Assembly (NCBI GenBank): GCA_021845945.1
Contig: JAJZRD010000131.1
Span: 1-10,508 of the forward strand
Reading direction: 5' to 3'
DNA: 10,508 nucleotides
DNA from: Chloroflexota bacterium
Lineage (GTDB): Bacteria > Chloroflexota > UBA6077
Below are positions 5,329 through 10,508 of this stretch, one piece after another. The position numbers were made by a program, and so were the translations under genes. The notes beneath the pieces were generated by a model. It was given only the letters and a program-made list of their open reading frames with translations, searched no databases and had not been told where the DNA came from. Position 1 is the stretch's first letter. The number at the start of each line of letters is the position of its first letter.

Positions 5329-6149
5329 TCCAGCCGGTATGGGTGGAAGATCTCGGGCAGGAAGACCCTGGTGGTGGGGGCGACCCGCCGGAGGGTGTGC
5401 TTGAAGTCCGCCAGATTCACGTGGTGCAGCGGCGGCACGGTCCAGCCGGGCGGCGCGAAGATGGGCCGCAGCGGCTTGGACAGCGGCCGGAAGAAGTCGT
5501 CCCAGTGGATCGGGATGACGATGCGGGGGCGCACCTGGCGCAGCAGGGCGTCGTAGTAGCGAGGCTTCCTCTGGGGGTCCACGAACAGCAGGTCCGCCTG
5601 GACGGCGGGCTCGGGGTCCTCACCGTTCCAGTCCAGCAGCCGATGGCCGCCCACCTCGATCAGGAAGCTGAAGTTGACGTCCATCCGGTAGTCTCGAACC
5701 CCCGGCGGTAGATGCAGCTCCTGGGACGGCAGGCCGGAGAAGATCGGTTGGCTCGCGGCGGTGCCGTGGCGGGCCGAGAGGACCTGCAGCTGGAACTCTC
5801 CCACGACGAAGTCGTCTCCCGCTCGGATCTCGTGGACCTGCTCCTCGGGAACCCCCAGGATGGAGAGCAGCCTGCAGCTGTTGCGGGAGCCCAGCGCCAC
5901 GGCGCCGGTGTTGCGCGCCACCTCGGGCACGTCCATCAGGTGGTCCCAGTGGGCGTGGGTGATCAGGACGAAATCGCAGCGCGGCAGCTTCGCCGCCACC
6001 AGGGGACGGTCGGGGACGACCCTCCCGAACCACATCCGGCGGAAGGGGGGACGGCTGAAGAAAGGGTCGATGGCCAGCACCTCGTCATCGGTGCTCAGCT
6101 CGATCCCGGCTACCCCTAGCCAGCGAAAGTGGATCGGTTCTCCTATCAC
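5316..6149 (-). CDS. Metallo-beta-lactamase-fold hydrolase (UlaG/COG2220-like)
   Basis: A metallo-beta-lactamase-fold hydrolase of about 277 residues. It opens with IHFRWLGVAGIEL, then VLAIDPFFSRP, and has the metal motif THAHWDH (64-70; His65, His67, Asp69, His70), a further His128 (ARHGTA), and His215 in VIPIHWDDFF, the usual final ligand of this branch. The bridging Asp, normally in a GDT-like motif, is probably Asp173 in LLDWNGED, which is an unusual form. The fold covers lactonases, phosphodiesterases and other hydrolases; the substrate cannot be told. I prefer the GTG at 6147-6149, preceded by AGGGGAG at nine bases and matching where homologous proteins begin; another GTG at 6210-6212 would add 21 residues of non-family-like sequence. 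It has no obvious operon partner. Confidence 0.85.
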   Translation of the reverse strand: MIGEPIHFRWLGVAGIELSTDDEVLAIDPFFSRPPFRRMWFGRVVPDRPLVAAKLPRCDFVLITHAHWDHLMDVPEVARNTGAVALGSRNSCRLLSILGVPEEQVHEIRAGDDFVVGEFQLQVLSARHGTAASQPIFSGLPSQELHLPPGVRDYRMDVNFSFLIEVGGHRLLDWNGEDPEPAVQADLLFVDPQRKPRYYDALLRQVRPRIVIPIHWDDFFRPLSKPLRPIFAPPGWTVPPLHHVNLADFKHTLRRVAPTTRVFLPEIFHPYRLDHLV

Positions 6150-6254
6150 CTTGCGTTGCTCCCCTGTCTGGCAATGAGCAGAAAGCCTGCCAGTCGGGGG
6201 ACAGCGGCTCACAAGAAAACGCCCTCTTCCCCATAGGAGGAGATGGTGTTTCCA

Positions 6255-6276
6255 CTGTAGGAGCCGGCTCCTACAG
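6255..6276. repeat. Perfect 22-bp palindrome overlapping the hemerythrin stop
   Basis: CTGTAGGAGCC followed by GGCTCCTACAG is a perfect 22-bp palindrome and a longer copy of the repeat at 4152-4168. On the minus strand its TAG (6273 to 6271) is the stop codon of the hemerythrin gene. It can form an 8- to 11-bp hairpin at the message end, acting perhaps as a terminator or stabiliser although no U-run follows. Confidence 0.8.
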
Positions 6277-6675
6277 CCTGGTCTTCAGGTAGGCCCCCAG
6301 GGCCTTGTCGGACTGGCGGATGTGCTTGTTCAGCCAGTCGATCACCCGACGCTGGATGGCGATCACCAGGGTGGTGGAGGCGCCCTGGGTCTCGTAGCTC
6401 TTGGCCAGATCGCCAAAGTCCCTCAAGAAGGCCAGATGTTCCCCCTTGTGGCCCGTGATCCCGCCGTAGCCATGCTGGACCATGGCCTTCTCTTCGGTGC
6501 CGAAATGGGTAACCACGTAGTCGGACAGGAATTGGATCAGCTTGCCAACCTCGTCTTTGCCCCTGCCCTGGCTGCTTGCCTGCAGCAGCTGATCTATCCT
6601 CTTGAAGAGTTCTTTGTGCTGGTCGTCGATCAGGGATACCCCCACCGCTAGATCGGGCGTCCACTGTACTGCCAC
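6271..6675 (-). CDS. Bacteriohemerythrin
   Basis: A 134-residue single-domain hemerythrin that binds O2 at a di-iron site. All ligands of the family are in place: His20 (IDDQH), His57 and Glu61 (HFGTEE), His76 and His80 (HKGEH), His118 and Asp123 (HIRQSD). The opening QWTPDLAVGVSLIDDQHKEL (4-23) is the standard start of the family. The start is GTG 6673-6675 (read as Met), chosen from an AGGAGG seven bases upstream. Such proteins serve as oxygen stores or sensors, or deliver O2 to oxygenases; in pathogens related ones also affect NO and oxidative stress. It stands alone, 202 bases downstream of the copper cluster on the same strand, and its stop codon is supplied by a palindromic repeat. Confidence 0.95.
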   Translation of the reverse strand: MAVQWTPDLAVGVSLIDDQHKELFKRIDQLLQASSQGRGKDEVGKLIQFLSDYVVTHFGTEEKAMVQHGYGGITGHKGEHLAFLRDFGDLAKSYETQGASTTLVIAIQRRVIDWLNKHIRQSDKALGAYLKTRL

Positions 6676-6831
6676 CTTGCTGCCTCCTGCCTTCTCTGTT
6701 GGGATCCGGACCCTTCAAGGTGCTGGACAATGCGGGAGAAGGTCCGTTCCCTAGAGAGATTCATCGGCAGGAGCGAGGGCGTTCTGAAGATCAGGGGATG
6801 TCAAGATGGCTTCATGCCTTCTGAATGCCGC

Positions 6832-6865
6832 GATAGGGGACGGGCCTTCGCGCCCGCCCCCTATC
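6832..6865 (-). terminator. Strong hairpin after the copper cluster
   Basis: GATAGGGGACGGGC (6832-6845) pairs with GCCCGCCCCCTATC (6852-6865) over 14 positions with one mismatch and a six-base loop. It lies 12 bases past the stop of the YHS gene, the last gene of the cluster, where a transcription end or 3' stabiliser is expected. No U-run follows, so intrinsic termination is uncertain. Confidence 0.55.
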
Positions 6866-6877
6866 TTGGTCAAGAGA

Positions 6878-7081
6878 CTAGTGATGGTGCTCGTGATGCT
6901 CGTGCTCGGGCATCATGTGGGCGTGGCCGGCGGCGCTGTGGATGTACCTCTCCGGGTCCTTTTCGAAGGATTCCTTGCAGCTGCGGTTGCAGAAGTAAAA
7001 GGTTTCGCCGGCGTACTCCACCCTGTCGGCGGTCTTGGGATCGCACTCCATCCCGCAAACTGGATCTCTAGCCATGGCCAT
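6878..7081 (-). CDS. Small YHS-domain protein with His-rich tail
   Basis: A 67-residue protein, nearly all of it a YHS domain: ARDPVCGMECDPKTADRVEY (4-23), then GETFYFCNRSCKESFEKDPE. The Cys residues (9, 13, 31, 35) are those seen in YHS metal-binding domains, where VCGM and FC..C face each other. It ends in a tail rich in His and acidic residues (HAHMMPEHEHHEHHH), which likely binds metal. In other bacteria YHS domains occur beside or inside Cu+ ATPases, where they receive or hold copper. Here it is last in the copper cluster, 129 bases after copZ with a strong hairpin between, so its expression may be partly separate. ATG 7079-7081 has AAGGAG seven bases upstream. A role as a copper-binding accessory is an inference. 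Confidence 0.85.
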   Translation of the reverse strand: MAMARDPVCGMECDPKTADRVEYAGETFYFCNRSCKESFEKDPERYIHSAAGHAHMMPEHEHHEHHH

Positions 7082-7146
7082 CTGGACGCTCCTTCCGTTC
7101 CAGCCCTAAGGCTGTCTTACCCTCTCTGGGACCCCCGCCAGAACCA

Positions 7147-7177
7147 CGAAGGGGCGACCCGTCGGGTCGCCCCTTCG
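7147..7177. terminator. Perfect 14-bp hairpin between copZ and the YHS gene
   Basis: CGAAGGGGCGACCC (7147-7160) and GGGTCGCCCCTTCG (7164-7177) are exact inverse complements around a GTC loop. It lies 33 bases past the copZ stop and about 65 bases before the YHS start. The arms resemble the GGGGCGAC hairpins at 4250-4300, so it may belong to the same repeat type. Could attenuate or stabilise transcripts of the upstream genes. Confidence 0.6.
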
Positions 7178-7210
7178 TTGATGATGCGCCGGCAGGAGGT
7201 TAAGGGCCTG

Positions 7211-7420
7211 CTAGTTCGAGGCGGGGTAGCCCTCGTCGGCCATGACCTGCTTGATCCGTGCCAGGTCTACCTTGGCAGGATCGAAGGTGACCTGGACGTC
7301 CTTGGTGCCAGGGTCAGCCTCCACGCCGGAGACTCCCTCCAGCTTGCCCACGGCATTCTTGACCGTCATGACGCAGTGCATGCAGGAGATGTCGGGGGCG
7401 TGCAGGGTCTTGGTTTCCAT
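7211..7420 (-). CDS. copZ: CopZ-like copper chaperone (HMA domain)
   Basis: A 69-residue heavy-metal-associated (HMA) domain with the usual ferredoxin-like pattern: KTLHAPDISCMHCVMTVKNA (4-23), GVSGVEADPGTKDVQVTF, ending DEGYPASN. The metal motif is SCMHC (12-16): both Cys ligands are kept, but the Met of the usual MxCxxC is replaced by Ser. CopZ-type proteins carry Cu(I) to the N-terminal HMA domain of CopA and to regulators. It is 84 bases after copA, in the same direction, with a repeat between them. ATG 7418-7420 has AAGGAG seven bases upstream. The altered motif might change affinity or preference, but the context argues for copper. Confidence 0.9.
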   Translation of the reverse strand: METKTLHAPDISCMHCVMTVKNAVGKLEGVSGVEADPGTKDVQVTFDPAKVDLARIKQVMADEGYPASN

Positions 7421-7445
7421 CGGTCTTCTCCTTACTCTTGGGTTA

Positions 7446-7480
7446 TCCCCTCTCCCTCTGGGAGAGGGTCAGGGTGAGGG
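7446..7480. repeat. REP-like 'ccctctccctctgggagaggg' repeat
   Basis: A perfect 9-bp stem, CCCTCTCCC (7448-7456) and GGGAGAGGG (7460-7468), with loop TCT, is followed by TCAGGGTGAGGG. This is a widely dispersed palindromic intergenic repeat that gives spurious peptides such as LSLWERVRVRA. It fills the gap between the copA stop and the copZ start and may influence the relative message level of the two. Confidence 0.75.
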
Positions 7481-7504
7481 CTGTGACGAGTCCGAGCGCA
7501 GTAT

Positions 7505-9781
7505 CTACCACCTGCCCGGTTGGAAGCGGCGGAGCCGCAGGGAGTTGCTCACCACCGACACCGACGAGGTGGCCATGGCAACACCCGCGAAGATCGGGTT
7601 TAGCAGGACCCCGAAGAAGGGGTACCAGAGCCCGGCCGCCAGCGGGATCAGCGCGACGTTGTAGAAGAAGGCCCAGAACAGGTTCTGCTTGATGGTGCGC
7701 ATCGTCTGCTTGGACAGCCGGATGGCGGTAACCACCCCCCGCACGTCCCCGCTGATCAGGGTGACGTCGCTCGCTTCCATCGCAACGTCGGTGCCGGTGC
7801 CGATGGCGATCCCCACGTCGGCCTGGGCCAGCGCGGGGGCGTCGTTGATGCCGTCGCCCACCATGGCCACCACCTTGCCCTCGGCCTGGAGCTTCCTCAC
7901 CTCCTCGGCCTTCTGCTCGGGGAGCACCTCGGCCAGCACCCGGTCGATCCCCAGCTGCTTGGCGATGGCGGCGGCCGTACGCCGGTTGTCTCCGGTCAGC
8001 ATCGCCACCTCGATCCCCAGCTTCCGCAGCTCGGCCACGGCCTCCCCGGAGCCGGCCTTCACCGTGTCCGCCACGGCCACTATGCCCGCGACTCGGCCGT
8101 CCACCGCCACCAGCATGGCCGTCTTGCCCTGGTCGGAAAGGGCTGCAACTTTCTCGGCCAGCCCGTCCATGGGGTAGCCCCGGTCGCCCATCAGCTTCTC
8201 GTTCCCCAGCACCACCCGCCGGCCGTCGACGGTGGCCTCGATCCCGTGACCGGGGACGGCTTGGAACTCCTTCGGATCGGCCAGCTCGAGGCTCTTCTCC
8301 CTGGCAGCAGCCACGATGGCCTCCCCCAGGGGGTGCTCCGAGCCCCTCTCCGCCGATGCCGCCATGAGCAGCAGCTCCTCCAACGTTCTGCCATCCGCCG
8401 GCAGCAGATCCGTGACCACCGGCTTGCCCTGGGTCAGGGTGCCGGTCTTGTCCAGGATGATGGCCGTGATCTTGTGCGCCGTCTCCAGCGCCTCGCCGCT
8501 ACGGATCAGCACCCCGTTCTCGGCTCCCTTGCCGGTGCCCACCATGATGGCCGTGGGGGTCGCCAGCCCGAGGGCGCAGGGGCAGGCGATGATCAGCACC
8601 GCCACCATGTTCAGCAGGGCGTGGGTGAAGGCGGGGGCGGGGCCGAACAGCCACCACACCCCGAAGGTGAGGAGGGCGACGCCGATCACCGCCGGCACGA
8701 AGTAGCCGGAGATGACGTCGGCCAGCCTCTGGATGGGGGCCTTGGAGCCCTGGGCATCCTCCACCAGCCGTATGATCTGGGCCAGCACCGTGTCCTTGCC
8801 CACCTTGGTGGCTCGGAACCGGAAGCTGCCCGTCTTGTTGATCGTAGCCCCGATCACCTCGTCCTCGGGGCCCTTCTCCACCGGGATGCTCTCGCCGGTG
8901 ATCATGCTCTCGTCTAGGGCGCTCCGGCCCTCCAGCACCACGCCGTCCACCGGCACCTTCTCGCCCGGCCGGACCACGATCACCTCGTCGATGCGGACCG
9001 CCTCTACCGGCAGGTCCAGCTCCTGGCCGTCCCGGATCACGCGGGCCGTCTTGGCCTGCATCCCCATCAGCTTCTTGATGGCCTCCCCTGTCTGCCCCTT
9101 GGCTCGGGCCTCCAGGTACTTGCCCATCAGGATGAGGCCGATGATGATGGCGGCGGAGTCGAAGTACAGCTCCGGCATCTGTCCTGCGCCGGCGAAGAGG
9201 CTGGGGAAGAGGATGGCGGCGACACTGTACAGGTAGGCGGCGCTGGTTCCCATGGCGATCAGGGTGTCCATGTTGGCGCTGAGGTGCCTGGCGTTCGCCC
9301 AGGCACCCTTGTAGAAGCGCCAGCCGGCCCAGAACTGGACCGGTGTGGCCAGGGCCCACAGCAGGTAGGGGTTGCCCAGGAGGGCGGGCACCCAGGGGAA
9401 CAGATCCCGGAAGCTTCCCAGGAAGATGATGGCGCCCAGGGCCAGGGCGAAGATGGTCTTGTTTCGGGCCTGGGAGACCTCCCGGCGGGCGGCCAGGGTG
9501 GCGGCGTCCGGCCCCTCGCCCTCGGCCTTCACCTCCTCGGTCTCTTCGACCACGCCGTACCCTGCGTCCTCGACGGCCCGGCGGAAGTCGGCCAGGCTCA
9601 CCAGGCCGGGCTGGAACAGCACGGTGGCCTTCTCGGTGGCCAGGTTCACGGTGGCCGAGTCGACCCCCGGCAGGCGGCTCAGGGTTCGCTCGACCCGACC
9701 CGAGCAGGAGGCGCAGGTCATCCCCGTTATCTCCAGGGTGGTCCTGCCGGTCTGCTCGGTCTCTTCTCTTGCGGTTGCCAT
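7505..9781 (-). CDS. copA: P1B-type Cu+-exporting ATPase CopA
   Basis: A 758-residue P1B ATPase that uses ATP to move Cu(I) out of the cytoplasm. One N-terminal HMA domain (about 15-78) carries GMTCASC (20-26). After a charged linker come the first membrane segments (about 108-216), then the actuator domain with TGES (295-298), CPC at 400-402 in helix 6, the phosphorylation motif DKTGT (444-448), SEHPLG (481-486) with the HP nucleotide site, and GDGIND (642-647). FYN (706-708) in helix 7 and MATSS (736-740) in helix 8 complete the Cu+ selectivity pattern of class 1B-1. Nothing is missing. ATG 9779-9781 follows AAAGGA at seven bases. It lies 130 bases downstream of csoR, separated by a large hairpin, and before copZ; CsoR control is likely. 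Confidence 0.97.
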   Translation of the reverse strand: MATAREETEQTGRTTLEITGMTCASCSGRVERTLSRLPGVDSATVNLATEKATVLFQPGLVSLADFRRAVEDAGYGVVEETEEVKAEGEGPDAATLAARREVSQARNKTIFALALGAIIFLGSFRDLFPWVPALLGNPYLLWALATPVQFWAGWRFYKGAWANARHLSANMDTLIAMGTSAAYLYSVAAILFPSLFAGAGQMPELYFDSAAIIIGLILMGKYLEARAKGQTGEAIKKLMGMQAKTARVIRDGQELDLPVEAVRIDEVIVVRPGEKVPVDGVVLEGRSALDESMITGESIPVEKGPEDEVIGATINKTGSFRFRATKVGKDTVLAQIIRLVEDAQGSKAPIQRLADVISGYFVPAVIGVALLTFGVWWLFGPAPAFTHALLNMVAVLIIACPCALGLATPTAIMVGTGKGAENGVLIRSGEALETAHKITAIILDKTGTLTQGKPVVTDLLPADGRTLEELLLMAASAERGSEHPLGEAIVAAAREKSLELADPKEFQAVPGHGIEATVDGRRVVLGNEKLMGDRGYPMDGLAEKVAALSDQGKTAMLVAVDGRVAGIVAVADTVKAGSGEAVAELRKLGIEVAMLTGDNRRTAAAIAKQLGIDRVLAEVLPEQKAEEVRKLQAEGKVVAMVGDGINDAPALAQADVGIAIGTGTDVAMEASDVTLISGDVRGVVTAIRLSKQTMRTIKQNLFWAFFYNVALIPLAAGLWYPFFGVLLNPIFAGVAMATSSVSVVSNSLRLRRFQPGRW

Positions 9782-9823
9782 GACACTATCCTTTCTCAGG
9801 CAGCGGCGATGGGCTCGGGTCTG

Positions 9824-9893
9824 CGGGAGGGCGAGGCTCCTGCCGAGCCGTCTTCCGATGCCTGGGCGGCTCGCCGGGAGGCTCGCCCTCCCG
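9824..9893. repeat. Large hairpin repeat ('EGEAPAEP' type) between csoR and copA
   Basis: Arms of 27 bases (9824-9850 and 9867-9893) match at 24 positions around a 16-base loop. The left arm includes GGGAGGGCGAGGCTCCTGCC, a dispersed repeat found in many environmental bacteria and recognisable by the spurious peptide EGEAPAEP. The right arm also folds alone (CCGGGAG/CTCCCGG, 9874-9894). If csoR and copA share a transcript, this stable structure lies in the middle of it and could reduce read-through or protect one part of the message. Confidence 0.8.
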
Positions 9894-9911
9894 GTGGTTT
9901 CCGACGACTGC

Positions 9912-10271
9912 TCAGTTGCAGCACTTCCCGCCTTCGTTCTCGCCGCCCGCCAGCGCCTCCAGCGCCGTCGCCTGGAGGTTGCGTCCCCGCTGCGAGGTGG
10001 GGCCGCCCTGGAACAGCAGCAGCAGTTCCCTAAGGACCCGCTCCCGCTCCCTGGGATCGTCGCCTCGGATGGCCGTGGTGACGCAGCTCTCCAGGTGGTT
10101 CTCCAGGATCATCACGTCGATCTTCTCCAGCGCCTTGTGGATGGCGCCGGTCTGGTTGAGGACGTCGATGCAGTACTGATCCTCCTCCACCATCCGCTGG
10201 ATCCCGCGGATGTGGCCCTCGACGCTCTTCAATCGGTTGAGCAGGTCCTGCTTCAGTTTAGGGTCTCTCAA
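9912..10271 (-). CDS. csoR: Copper-sensing repressor CsoR
   Basis: A 119-residue all-helical CsoR/RcnR-family repressor. The helical core [20 protein letters not shown] (7-26) and [14 protein letters not shown] (55-68) is characteristic. The Cu(I) ligands are Cys34, His59 and Cys63 (the C-H-C set), which separates it from RcnR-type nickel/cobalt sensors. Cu(I) binding lowers its affinity for DNA and opens the operator. The tail has extra residues ending GGKCCN, with two more Cys not needed for the known site. The start is TTG 10269-10271 (read as Met), with GGAGG five bases upstream; no ATG or GTG fits better. It is the first gene of the copper cluster, with a promoter and an operator-like palindrome just upstream, so it probably represses itself and the cluster. 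Confidence 0.95.
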   Translation of the reverse strand: MRDPKLKQDLLNRLKSVEGHIRGIQRMVEEDQYCIDVLNQTGAIHKALEKIDVMILENHLESCVTTAIRGDDPRERERVLRELLLLFQGGPTSQRGRNLQATALEALAGGENEGGKCCN

Positions 10272-10301
10272 TGTGTCCTCCCCGGGCTCCTTGCCCGTCG
10301 C

Positions 10302-10333
10302 ACCCCCACCCCCCCCCCGGGGGGGGAGGGGTA
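10302..10333. promoter_or_regulatory. Candidate CsoR operator
   Basis: On the minus strand the sequence reads TACCCC, T, a run of eight C, a run of ten G, T, GGGGGTG. This G/C-tract pseudo-palindrome with flanking TA and TG is the general type of CsoR operators (TACCCC..GGGGTA). It lies 10-40 bases downstream of the -10 box, where a bound repressor would block transcription. The half-sites are slightly unequal; the homopolymer runs could hide a length error. Confidence 0.6.
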
Positions 10334-10342
10334 TCTGACCAA

Positions 10343-10371
10343 AGGATAGTTCCCGCCGTTTGGTATGTCAA
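10343..10371 (-). promoter_or_regulatory. Sigma-70-type promoter for the csoR-cop cluster
   Basis: On the minus strand a perfect TTGACA (10366-10371) and TATCCT (10343-10348, four of six) are separated by exactly 17 bp. Transcription would start near 10336, right at the operator-like tract. Position, spacing and the perfect -35 make this the most convincing promoter in the window. Confidence 0.65.
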
Positions 10372-10391
10372 GGGAGGCAGGTCGATCTGTC

Positions 10392-10438
10392 ACTGCTCAG
10401 GGAAAATGTCCGGTTTAACTGCTCAGGGAAAATGTCCG
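10392..10438. repeat. Two direct repeats of 21 bp at the IS end
   Basis: The unit ACTGCTCAGGGAAAATGTCC plus one G is identical at 10392-10412 and 10418-10438. One full helical-turn-scale spacing (26 bases start to start) fits two transposase-binding sites within a terminal region. Confidence 0.85.
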
Positions 10439-10451
10439 CCATACTTGAGGT

Positions 10452-10508
10452 ATGAGGACACTTACCTTGAACCCGAAACAGCAACGAGAGGTTGAGATCC
10501 TGACCAGA
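10452..10508 (+). CDS. Probable transposase, N-terminal start only (partial)
   Basis: ATG 10452-10454 opens a frame that continues past the window, giving MRTLTLNPKQQREVEILTR (19 residues). In-frame TGA at 10446-10448 fixes this ATG as the earliest start; GAGG lies directly before it, so the ribosome-binding spacing is short. The charged K-Q-Q-R-E-V-E-I-L helix is what precedes the helix-turn-helix in many IS transposases of the HTH plus DDE type, and the location right behind IS terminal repeats supports this. Nineteen residues cannot settle the family or whether the gene is whole. Confidence 0.55.
   Translation, partial: MRTLTLNPKQQREVEILTR

Larger units (their letters stand above)
10389..10508 (+). 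mobile_element. Left end of an insertion sequence (partial)
   Basis: From about 10389 (TGTCACTGCTCAGG) the sequence loses the high-GC character of its neighbours. It carries two copies of ACTGCTCAGGGAAAATGTCC, at 10392-10411 and 10418-10437, spaced 26 bases apart, followed within 20 bases by an open frame that runs off the right edge. Repeated AAAATGTCC blocks ahead of an HTH/integrase-type transposase are typical of an IS end. I think of ISNCY/IS1202- or IS481-like elements, but the family needs the rest of the gene. The outer boundary is estimated from the TGT start. Confidence 0.65.

Noticed and set aside
6730..6870. Small gene between hemerythrin and the YHS gene
   Set aside because: The open frames here have no protein-like composition or ribosome-binding site; the 202-base gap holds only the hairpin at 6832-6865.
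7689..9236. Several long open frames on the plus strand opposite copA
   Set aside because: They mirror the codon pattern of copA on the other strand in high-GC sequence, and their translations have no family-like motifs, while copA has every expected motif.
5316..10508. A linked stress island joining hemerythrin and the hydrolase to the copper cluster
   Set aside because: The genes share a strand, but the gaps, separate ribosome-binding sites and terminal hairpins give no evidence of a common operon or function.

Overview
This is a high-GC bacterial segment with dense, mostly short operons and GTG/TTG starts alongside ATG. Its intergenic gaps are filled with palindromic repeats. The mix of genes and repeat types (for example the 'TCATCCTGAGCGAAGCGAAG' element) reminds me of uncultured Chloroflexota or a similar environmental high-GC phylum. 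That assignment is an impression, not a demonstration. No rRNA, tRNA, CRISPR array or phage module was seen.

Layout, left to right. (1) 1-190 (+): the C-terminal end of a transporter-like protein, converging stop-on-stop with a complete MFS transporter of the oxalate/monocarboxylate (OFA/MCT) type (187-1569, -). (2) 1686-2665 (-): a decayed stretch holding an azlC-like gene with an internal deletion and frameshift, an apparently intact azlD, and the C-terminal third of a GNAT acetyltransferase abutting the azlD stop. (3) 2697-3094: a gene-free repeat region. (4) 3095-4155 (+): a two-gene operon of a DinB/YfiT-type metal-dependent protein and 3-methyladenine DNA glycosylase I (tag). (5) 4156-4404: a compound multi-hairpin repeat, then a PhzF-family gene (4405-5328, +) converging with a metallo-beta-lactamase-fold hydrolase (5316-6149, -). 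(6) 6271-6675 (-): a bacteriohemerythrin. (7) 10271 down to 6878 (-): a copper-homeostasis cluster in the order csoR, copA (P1B-type Cu+ ATPase), copZ-like HMA chaperone, YHS-domain protein with a His-rich tail. (8) 10389-10508 (+): the left end of an insertion sequence with the first 19 codons of a probable transposase.

The copper cluster is the best-supported functional unit. CsoR keeps its Cys-His-Cys Cu(I) site. A promoter with TTGACA, a 17-bp gap and TATCCT lies upstream of csoR, with a C/G-tract pseudo-palindrome of CsoR-operator type just downstream of its -10. Inferred model: Cu(I) releases CsoR, the operon is transcribed, CopA exports Cu(I), and the HMA and YHS proteins bind or hand over copper.

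I did not find a clearly new multi-gene system. The least ordinary signals are the palindromic repeats: two different genes take their TAG stop codon from copies of the same palindrome, and a large hairpin sits between csoR and copA. The partly deleted azlC/GNAT stretch and the intact CsoR promoter ending about 18 bp from an IS end are also worth a check.
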